From positions 1 to 5,032 of the forward strand of contig CABQMM010000130.1 of the NCBI GenBank assembly GCA_902465215.1: 5,032 bases of DNA, written 5' to 3'. The notes under the pieces were generated by a model. That model did not search any database, was not told the origin of the DNA, and was given only the letters and a program-made list of their open reading frames with translations. Source of the stretch: an uncultured Bacillota bacterium (GTDB lineage Bacteria > Bacillota > Clostridia > Peptostreptococcales > Anaerovoracaceae). The position numbers and the translations under genes were made by a program. How positions within the stretch are numbered: position 1 is the stretch's first letter; each line of letters starts with the position of its first letter. This document shows positions 1-5,032 of this stretch, piece after piece.

Positions 1-3000
1 TGTTACCTTCCGGTATCGTTACTTCGGTTACAATCGTTGGTGCAGTATCGTCTTTCTCGTAAATTTTATCGGTCTGTGTTTCCGTCCAGCCGAGGAAGAG
101 TACTTTCTTGCCATCTACATCGCTATGCGTCGGCTTGGTCGTGCTTAAGGTTACTTTCGTATTCTTAAGGTATGCCTCATTGTCGGTCGGAACATTTGCT
201 GTCTCACCTGTCTGTGCATTGCCATCATAAGTTAAGGTGTATTTAGTTTCTACAACATCCGGAGTGCCTTCACTGTTTTTGTCATAGCCCCATGCCGCAT
301 AAACAATCTTGTTACCTTCCGGTATCGTTACTTCAGTTACAATCGTTGGTGCAGTATCGTCTTTCTCGTAAATTTTATCGGTCTGTGTTTCCGTCCAGCC
401 GAGGAAGAGCACTTTCTTGCCATCTACATCGCTATGCGTCGGTGTTGTCGTGCTTAAGGTTACTTTCGTCAGCTTAAGGTAATGCTCGCTGTCAGTCGGA
501 ACATTTTCTACATCACCATTCTGCGCATTTGCGTCATAGATTAAGGAATAGGTATCTTCCTCTACGTCCGGAGTGTTTTCACCGTTTTCATCGTAGCCCC
601 ATGCTGCATAAACGGTCTTATCAGCATCGAGTATCGTGACGTTCGATACTGTAGTCGGTGCAATATCGTCTTTTGTATAAATTTTATCTGTCTGCGTTTC
701 CGTCCAGCCGAGGAAGAGGACTCTCTTACCATCTACATCGCTATGCGTCGGCTTTGTCGCACTCAAGGTCACTACAGTAGCTTTGATATATGCATTGCTA
801 TCGGTTGGTACATCGCTTACCGTGCCTCCCTGTGCATTGCTATCATAAAGCAGCTTGTATTTATTTTCAAATACGTCTGGAGTGTCTTCACCGTTTTCGT
901 CATAACCCCATGCTGCATAGACGGTCTTGTTACCTTCCGGTATCGTTACTTCGGTTACAATCGTTGGTGCAGTATCGTCTTTTCCATAAATTTTAGTTGT
1001 CTGCGTTTCCGTCCAGCCGAGGAAAAGGAGTCTCTTACCATCTACATCGCTGTGGGTTGGTGTTGCAGTGCTTAGAGTCACCGATGTGCCGCTGAGATAT
1101 GCTTTAGCAACGGTTGGTAAACCATCTACTTGTCCTGATTCCTGCGCATTGCCATCATAATTTAGATTAAACAATTTGTCAACAACAGCCTCAAGCGTCA
1201 TATCCTCATTAACTTCTATTGCCCGAACTTCATCAGGTGTTTTGACTCCATCTTTTGTTGTCCATTTTTGCATATAGAACCAACCCGCAGTAGCCGTTAC
1301 TTCCGGAATGAGTTCAATTTTATTATTGTGCCATACACGCATTTGCGTGAAAGAAAGATTTGCATTGGCCGCATTAAAAGTAACCGTGTGTGGCTGCTGC
1401 AGCCCAATGTTTCTCCCCTTATTATCCGCCACATTGTCACCGCTCACGGATATGGTAGCTGTGGCAATCGTATGTTCTTGGTCCTCCGTAAATATAGAAT
1501 CTGTCGCTAGAGAGAATCTCAACGGATTTGAACCTGATGCATTAGCTGAGCCGGGATTGGTTACCTCCACGGTGTAGGTTCCTTCCTTCAATCCTCTAAC
1601 TTCATACCTGCCTGTGCTGGTTGTTACCGTGCGAGTATTGGTCGGATCATTCACATCCGTGATTTTAACGGTTACCGCGCTGTCAGTATACGACAAATCG
1701 CCTTTACTGCTTTCATATATACCGTTAAAATTCTTATCGATATATATATCTCCGGCTAGGATTCCTGTCTGGAGCTCCCCACGAATACTTTTTGTTTGCA
1801 GGTAGCCACTCGTATACGCTCCAGATACGGTGTATCCTGTATAACCTACAGAAGAAAATTGGAAAGTATTGCCTACAATGTTGCTTGCATCGTCGTCTGC
1901 TTCATATTGCAGTGCGATGTAGGCGTCCGCATTTGCAGGAATTGATGTGACACCATCGGCCACACTTACCCTAATCATTTTAACTTTTGTCCAGTCTGAA
2001 ATCTTGTCAGCGTCTACATAGTTTGTATCAATATCCTCGTCATAATACTGTTCGGACCCTTTCGACGCGCTGGAATTTACCGTAGTACTGTATTGCACCT
2101 TGAACTTATCCGCAACATTTCCTCTGATAGTTGTGATAGTTGCAGGACCTGTTAAATTCATATTCGTCGAAAACGCTTCATTTTGCATCAGAGAATCCCA
2201 GTTATCTCCCGTTTTTGGAACAGGAATGTAATAATGGAATTTGTCTGCATCTTCTTTATTTATTGCTCCGTTGGAATTGTTAAAAACGGATAAGTTCACA
2301 TCGATAACGTCGTCTTCCGTAAGAGGCATCGTTTTCGCATCATCATCGTAATTGTAGTAATCCGCTTCACCTCCCAGTTTAGCACTCATTTCAGCCAAAA
2401 GACCTCGCCGAGCCGGCATTACGGTTAGTGTTGAATCGGTACGTTTATCGTCGAAAGTACCCATATATTCCTCAGTATTACCGTCATTATCGGCATCATA
2501 AGTATCCTTAACTAAATATGTTCTTGCTGAACCGCCGCTGTCTATAGTAACTGTTTTACTTGTACCCAGAATACAATCGCGTAAATTAAGACTCATAGCA
2601 GGTGCATCCAAGCTTATATCCATATCAAAGCTCAAACGAATCTGTCTTTCTCCAAGATTTTCATTGAACCATCCTATTTTCCCGCTATTACCGGTAAATT
2701 CGATTTTATATACCACATAACCTGTATCGACTTCAGTATGGTCTTTTGTTATCGTATAATCGGAATTTTCGTTCAGCGTCTTTGATGCAAGATCACCTGT
2801 TATTCTATTACTGGTTCGACCTAATAACTGCAGATTTTTCAGTGATATACTGCCCGGAAGTCGAATATACAGTTCCGTATCCGGTATGATTTGATTGTTA
2901 CTGTATGGATACCTGTTTCCGGCTACTATAGCGTTAACGGAAACAGTCTCGCCTGCAACCGCCGATGAAGTAGATAAAGGGGAGCCGCTTGGGGGAGTCA

Positions 3001-4972
3001 ATTGCAGTGTCTGATATCCAGAAGTGTCGGTAACAGTTAGGTTTGTCGATTGTTCAACTCCCGTATCTGAAGGGTCTTCCGTGTTTCTAATCTTCAGAGT
3101 GCAGAAATTTGAATAGGTTCCGACATCATCGGAAAGCAACTTACCAAATGTAATGCTTCTGTTAGTGACAGGATCGTAAACGGCACTTGTTTGATATCCT
3201 ACATATCCCTTTTCGTAGCTGCCCACATCTGCCTGAATATATGTAAAATATTCTCCTGAGCTGAGTCCTGCCATTTGTGCTGTGAAAATATGTAGATAGG
3301 TATTAGGCACCTTAACGGCATTGCCGGAATAAGAGCGCAGCGTGCTGTTTTTATTGGTCCTATATTTAATGTTTGTCGCTGCACTATTAGTAGGAACAGG
3401 AATTGCCTGTGCTGTAACGCCTATCTTATCCTTGTACTCGGAATTATATGTGAATTCTACTGTTTTATTTGCACTCGCTGCAAGCCCGTCATTTCTGATG
3501 CCGGACATGCAGAGACTATATACGATGTTTGGATCCGCATTATATTCGGAATAAATAGCAGGCCTCGTTAACCTTTGTATAGTCATCAATTCGCTGTCTG
3601 AAACCACAAACTCTACATTTTCTGTAATTGCTCTGTTTGATACACCCAGGAGTCGCGTACTATTGTCCCTATATACCGCTTCGCCAGAAGCGTTCGGCCA
3701 TTTGACGGTATCTCCGACATTCGCATCTTCCCCCCACTTAAAATATGCTTTTATTGGAATCGTTCTAGCATACAAATCATCCCAAACAAAAGTGACTTTA
3801 TGACCTGTCGGATCTGCTACAGTCCTATCCGGGTCTACCTGTGCATCAAGGCGCACAAGTTCCCCGTAAACGTCCTTCGTTTCATTATGTGGCAACGAGA
3901 CCGTTACGCGCAGTTCATTATAATAAGTAGGAAATTCAACACAGCCGGCATCAGTTACATGGTATACTCCAAGACTGCGCATCAAGAAAGGCGTATCGGC
4001 GCTCGCCGGAACAGCAATATTTGCATCCCAGCTGCTCAAAGTCTGTTCTCGGCTTCCTGTGATTGTAGCTTTGGCTTCTGCTTGTCCCGTCTGAGTACTT
4101 TCATTTCCGGCAAAGGTTTCGACCTTAAGTGCATCGGCTATTGTAACATTATCTAATCCACTCCACAGCACGTTATCCACTTCCAGCGTTATGTTAAAGC
4201 TTTCGTTTTCCGCCATCTCGCTCAAGGAATAAGTAAGTGTTCCGGAGTCCGGCTTATATCCGCCATAATCACTTGAAGATGCTTTAAAATCCGCAGCGGT
4301 TATGAAAGAGGACGCTTTAGTATAATCAGTAATTACTAGTCCATCGGGAACTGTAATCTTCACTGTTTTATTGCTAGCATTTAGCTCACTTGCTACTGCA
4401 ACATTCAGTATCATCGCCCTATCAGAGGGAATTGTGAAGCTATCGGTCTCTAAAAGATTATAGCTGCCTGTTCCGTCTCCGTTTGCGATGGTGACGCTAG
4501 TAAGCGTTATACCGCTTGCGGTATCTGCCGGACTTATTCCCTGATTGAAATAGGACAGCAGGCTTTCTAATTTATCAATCCCCGAAACCTGTGCCTGCTC
4601 ATCGCTTGTTAAAGCATCATAAGCGTCATAAGCATCCATTATCTGAGCATAGGAAGCCTCTTGAGCCTCTGCATCCTGCTCTTGCAATTCCGCCAAAGAA
4701 GGCAATGCCTCAATCATTTCCTGCACCGGACAAATTGTGCACACAAAATTACAAGTCGCATCCGTGTCGGTCTCGGAATATCCACATTCTTCCGTATGAG
4801 CCGGATGATGTTCGCATAATCCGAAGTTTGCCTCATTCGCGAAAGCAGTTGCGCTGCTTAATTGAAAGATCAGCATCAACCCACATAATGACAAAGTCAT
4901 TGCTTGAGTCAGCCTTTTTCGCTTCCCATTTCCTGGCTTATTGGCCCTTCGTGCAAAACCTTTCTTCTCCAT
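1..4972 (-). CDS. Large secreted InlB B-repeat surface protein (adhesin-like), 3' end outside window
   Basis: The reverse strand is open from the ATG at 4972 to the window edge: 1,657 complete codons plus one leftover base, no stop. An in-frame TGA lies directly before the ATG, so no earlier in-frame start is possible, and a GAAGGTGA ribosome binding site lies 5 nt upstream. Domains in order: signal peptide 1-45; Cys/His cluster 53-81; helical linker 82-143; Thr/Ser/Asn-rich beta ectodomain about 150-1069; SdrD B-like domain about 1070-1193; degenerate repeat 1195-1267; InlB B-type repeats from 1268 to the end. Known members of such architectures are secreted and usually sortase-anchored, acting in adhesion or as cell-surface stalks; that role here is inference, and no ligand can be named. 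No enzyme motif was seen. The C-terminus, including any LPXTG anchor, is missing. There is no neighbouring gene to indicate an operon. The reading frame is certain, the surface location very likely, the exact function unknown. Confidence 0.95.
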   Translation of the reverse strand, partial: MEKKGFARRANKPGNGKRKRLTQAMTLSLCGLMLIFQLSSATAFANEANFGLCEHHPAHTEECGYSETDTDATCNFVCTICPVQEMIEALPSLAELQEQDAEAQEASYAQIMDAYDAYDALTSDEQAQVSGIDKLESLLSYFNQGISPADTASGITLTSVTIANGDGTGSYNLLETDSFTIPSDRAMILNVAVASELNASNKTVKITVPDGLVITDYTKASSFITAADFKASSSDYGGYKPDSGTLTYSLSEMAENESFNITLEVDNVLWSGLDNVTIADALKVETFAGNESTQTGQAEAKATITGSREQTLSSWDANIAVPASADTPFLMRSLGVYHVTDAGCVEFPTYYNELRVTVSLPHNETKDVYGELVRLDAQVDPDRTVADPTGHKVTFVWDDLYARTIPIKAYFKWGEDANVGDTVKWPNASGEAVYRDNSTRLLGVSNRAITENVEFVVSDSELMTIQRLTRPAIYSEYNADPNIVYSLCMSGIRNDGLAASANKTVEFTYNSEYKDKIGVTAQAIPVPTNSAATNIKYRTNKNSTLRSYSGNAVKVPNTYLHIFTAQMAGLSSGEYFTYIQADVGSYEKGYVGYQTSAVYDPVTNRSITFGKLLSDDVGTYSNFCTLKIRNTEDPSDTGVEQSTNLTVTDTSGYQTLQLTPPSGSPLSTSSAVAGETVSVNAIVAGNRYPYSNNQIIPDTELYIRLPGSISLKNLQLLGRTSNRITGDLASKTLNENSDYTITKDHTEVDTGYVVYKIEFTGNSGKIGWFNENLGERQIRLSFDMDISLDAPAMSLNLRDCILGTSKTVTIDSGGSARTYLVKDTYDADNDGNTEEYMGTFDDKRTDSTLTVMPARRGLLAEMSAKLGGEADYYNYDDDAKTMPLTEDDVIDVNLSVFNNSNGAINKEDADKFHYYIPVPKTGDNWDSLMQNEAFSTNMNLTGPATITTIRGNVADKFKVQYSTTVNSSASKGSEQYYDEDIDTNYVDADKISDWTKVKMIRVSVADGVTSIPANADAYIALQYEADDDASNIVGNTFQFSSVGYTGYTVSGAYTSGYLQTKSIRGELQTGILAGDIYIDKNFNGIYESSKGDLSYTDSAVTVKITDVNDPTNTRTVTTSTGRYEVRGLKEGTYTVEVTNPGSANASGSNPLRFSLATDSIFTEDQEHTIATATISVSGDNVADNKGRNIGLQQPHTVTFNAANANLSFTQMRVWHNNKIELIPEVTATAGWFYMQKWTTKDGVKTPDEVRAIEVNEDMTLEAVVDKLFNLNYDGNAQESGQVDGLPTVAKAYLSGTSVTLSTATPTHSDVDGKRLLFLGWTETQTTKIYGKDDTAPTIVTEVTIPEGNKTVYAAWGYDENGEDTPDVFENKYKLLYDSNAQGGTVSDVPTDSNAYIKATVVTLSATKPTHSDVDGKRVLFLGWTETQTDKIYTKDDIAPTTVSNVTILDADKTVYAAWGYDENGENTPDVEEDTYSLIYDANAQNGDVENVPTDSEHYLKLTKVTLSTTTPTHSDVDGKKVLFLGWTETQTDKIYEKDDTAPTIVTEVTIPEGNKIVYAAWGYDKNSEGTPDVVETKYTLTYDGNAQTGETANVPTDNEAYLKNTKVTLSTTKPTHSDVDGKKVLFLGWTETQTDKIYEKDDTAPTIVTEVTIPEGN
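2..1171 (-). repeat. Tandem array of four InlB B-type repeats (309-bp period; fourth cut by window edge)
   Basis: Units in protein order: R1 860-1171 (104 residues, 1268-1371), R2 551-859 (103), R3 242-550 (103), R4 2-241 (first 80 residues). The common anchor catctacatcg (plus strand) recurs at 1039, 730, 421 and 112, exactly 309 bp apart. Each unit opens with a Y/F-x-L-x-YDxNAQ strand, has the invariant core PTHSDVDGK followed by FLGWTETQT, and complete units end with VYAAWGYD plus an acidic TPDV linker. The FxGW and Y-A-x-W landmarks place them in the InlB B-repeat / Listeria-Bacteroides repeat group, which forms small beta domains in surface stalks. At 103 residues they exceed the roughly 70-80 residues usual for that family, because of the acidic linker and an insertion around KDDTAPT. 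The number of further units beyond the left edge is unknown. Confidence 0.92.
1172..1390 (-). other. Degenerate repeat-like segment before the tandem array (residues 1195-1267)
   Basis: This 73-residue segment starts HTVTFNAANANLSF and later has GWFYMQKWTTKDG and a VNEDMTLEAVVDK end. That order (initial beta strand, central aromatic/W motif, terminal 'DMTLEAVV' strand) parallels the InlB B-repeat plan (xVTFxxN ... FxGW ... TLYAxW), but it shares little direct sequence with the four units that follow. It is probably a diverged member of the same fold or a cap on the array. The fold assignment is inference. Confidence 0.5.
1394..1765 (-). other. SdrD B-like / Cna B-like domain (residues about 1070-1193)
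   Basis: The segment opens GDIYIDKNFNGIYESSKGD (1074-1092), matching the G-x-V-x-x-D-x-N-x-N-G-x-x-D/E signature of SdrD B-like domains, where the Asp/Asn side chains bind calcium. It continues with a VTVKITDVNDP strand, the STGRYEVRGLKEGTYTVEV hallmark shared with Cna B and carboxypeptidase-regulatory folds, and closes with GRNIGLQQ. Such domains are rigid, protease-resistant stalk units in Gram-positive adhesins. Calcium binding is inferred from the loop; no intramolecular isopeptide residues were identified with confidence. Confidence 0.8.
1766..4525 (-). other. Beta-rich ectodomain of unassigned family (residues about 150-1069)
   Basis: About 920 residues of alternating polar/hydrophobic strands rich in Thr, Ser, Asn, Asp and Gly, suggesting several stacked beta-sandwich modules. 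Landmarks: a first module with KTVKITVPDGLVITDYTK and a later SGTLTYSLSEMAENES segment (about 150-310); a stretch around 650-800 opening GYQTLQLTPPSG and containing ELYIRLPGSISLK, which resembles DUF11-like or adhesin backbone folds; an Asp-rich loop DADNDGNTEE (826-835); and a module with YYIPVPKTGDNW (914-925) and a later FKVQYSTTV strand, a style often seen just before SdrD B domains in such proteins. Boundaries are estimated by eye. No catalytic motif or integrin-type RGD was noticed. This region most likely carries the ligand-binding or structural specificity. Confidence 0.55.
4544..4729 (-). other. Helical linker with VQxxIxALP motif (residues 82-143)
   Basis: This segment is rich in Glu, Gln, Ala, Asp and Leu, without the Thr/Val/Gly pattern of the following ectodomain, and begins PVQEMIEALP directly after C81. 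It contains a short DAYDAYDA repeat (about 113-120) followed by LTSDEQAQVSGIDKLESLL. The composition predicts two or three alpha helices. Similar linkers commonly join the Cys/His segment to the beta-rich body in this protein type. It is probably a spacer or small helical bundle; no binding function is evident. Confidence 0.6.
4730..4816 (-). other. N-terminal Cys/His-rich segment (residues 53-81)
   Basis: Just after the signal peptide the chain reads CEHHPAHTEECGY, followed by C74, C78 and C81: five cysteines and three histidines (H55, H56, H59) within 29 residues. The mature part visible here has only four other cysteines (C344, C488, C624, C800), all isolated. I recall similar C-x-HH-x-x-H-x-x-x-CGY segments at the start of many large surface proteins of gut Bacillota, but know of no established function. 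The spacing would allow metal binding or disulfides; either is inference. Confidence 0.7.
4838..4972 (-). other. Signal peptide (residues 1-45)
   Basis: The N-terminus has a long basic region (residues 1-21, ending in KRKR), a hydrophobic core (about 25-38, including LSLCGLMLIFQL) and an A-x-A type cleavage site, TAFA followed by NEA, after residue 45. This is a classical Sec signal. The long charged n-region resembles those of other very large Gram-positive surface proteins. C30 lies inside the core but is not in a convincing lipobox, so a lipoprotein is unlikely. Confidence 0.9.
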
Positions 4973-4977
4973 TCATT

Positions 4978-4985
4978 TCACCTTC
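4978..4985 (-). promoter_or_regulatory. Ribosome binding site of the surface-protein gene
   Basis: On the reverse strand this reads GAAGGTGA, matching the 3' part of the AAGGAGGTGA consensus. Five bases (AATGA) separate it from the ATG at 4972. A second ATG four bases upstream (first base 4976) is out of frame and reaches a stop after 12 codons, so the ATG at 4972 is the chosen start. Confidence 0.75.
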
Positions 4986-5032
4986 ATTCTCACAATTTTT
5001 TTATATATTTTTTTACTTTAACTTATTTATAT
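4986..5032 (-). promoter_or_regulatory. AT-rich leader with a possible -10 element
   Basis: This stretch upstream of the ribosome binding site is almost pure A/T on the coding strand, with two A-runs flanking TATATA (5002-5007), which could be a -10 hexamer. No convincing -35 box sits 16-18 bp further upstream; the nearest candidate, TTAAAG at 5016-5021, is too close. The promoter may instead lie beyond the right edge of the window. No hairpin, operator or riboswitch was recognised. Confidence 0.25.

Noticed and set aside
743..1075. Plus-strand open frame of 110 residues across the repeats, with similar shorter plus-strand frames at 292-477 and 790-996
   Set aside because: These run antisense to the repeat array, recur because the DNA repeats, have Cys/Arg/Tyr-rich compositions typical of antisense reading, and lie wholly within the well-supported minus-strand gene.
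1..1171. CRISPR-like or intergenic satellite repeat
   Set aside because: The 309-bp period is a multiple of three, the array is fully translated in frame, and the units encode a recognisable InlB B-type repeat.
1268..1805. Three overlapping plus-strand frames of 63-89 residues (1268-1510, 1308-1577, 1614-1805)
   Set aside because: They overlap each other and the SdrD B-like region of the minus-strand gene, and their translations look like antisense shadows.
3199..3384. Minus-strand open frame of 61 residues and plus-strand frame 3342-3554
   Set aside because: The first is in a different minus-strand frame from the long gene and the second is antisense to it; neither has a convincing ribosome binding site or domain.
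3800..4156. Plus-strand open frame of 118 residues
   Set aside because: It is antisense to the ectodomain, no Shine-Dalgarno is seen before its ATG, the product shows no recognisable domain, and the minus-strand frame is continuous through it.
4895..4972. Possible twin-arginine (Tat) signal from the FARRANK sequence
   Set aside because: The RR pair lacks the S/T-RR-x-F-L-K context and lies far from the hydrophobic core; a Sec signal with a long basic n-region fits better.

Overview
The window is almost entirely one minus-strand gene. It starts at an ATG whose first base is 4972 and reads leftward without a stop to the window edge, giving 1,657 complete codons with the 3' end cut off. I found no second gene, RNA gene, mobile element or CRISPR array. 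The only non-coding DNA is about 60 bp of very AT-rich leader at 4973-5032, which carries the ribosome binding site.

The product is a large secreted, repeat-containing surface protein of the adhesin type. In protein order it has: a signal peptide with a long basic N-terminus (residues 1-45); a Cys/His-rich segment (53-81); a probably helical linker (82-143); a roughly 920-residue beta-rich, Thr/Ser/Asn/Asp-rich ectodomain (about 150-1069) that I cannot assign to a named family; an SdrD B-like / Cna B-like domain with an Asp/Asn-rich loop (about 1070-1193); a degenerate repeat-like segment (1195-1267); and a tandem array of InlB B-repeat (Listeria-Bacteroides repeat) type units, three complete and one cut by the window edge (1268-1657). 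The DNA period is 309 bp, with one unit of 312 bp. A cell-wall anchor such as an LPXTG sorting signal would be expected beyond the left edge and is not visible.

The architecture (Cys/His motif after the signal peptide, VQxxIxALP-type helical linker, long beta ectodomain, SdrD B-like domain, InlB B-type repeats) suggests a Gram-positive anaerobe, probably a gut-associated Clostridia-type Bacillota. This is inference from domain style and moderate GC; no phylogenetic marker is present. The stalk-like repeats would hold the N-terminal ectodomain away from the cell wall. The most notable signals are the mosaic, recently homogenised repeat array and the large unassigned ectodomain.
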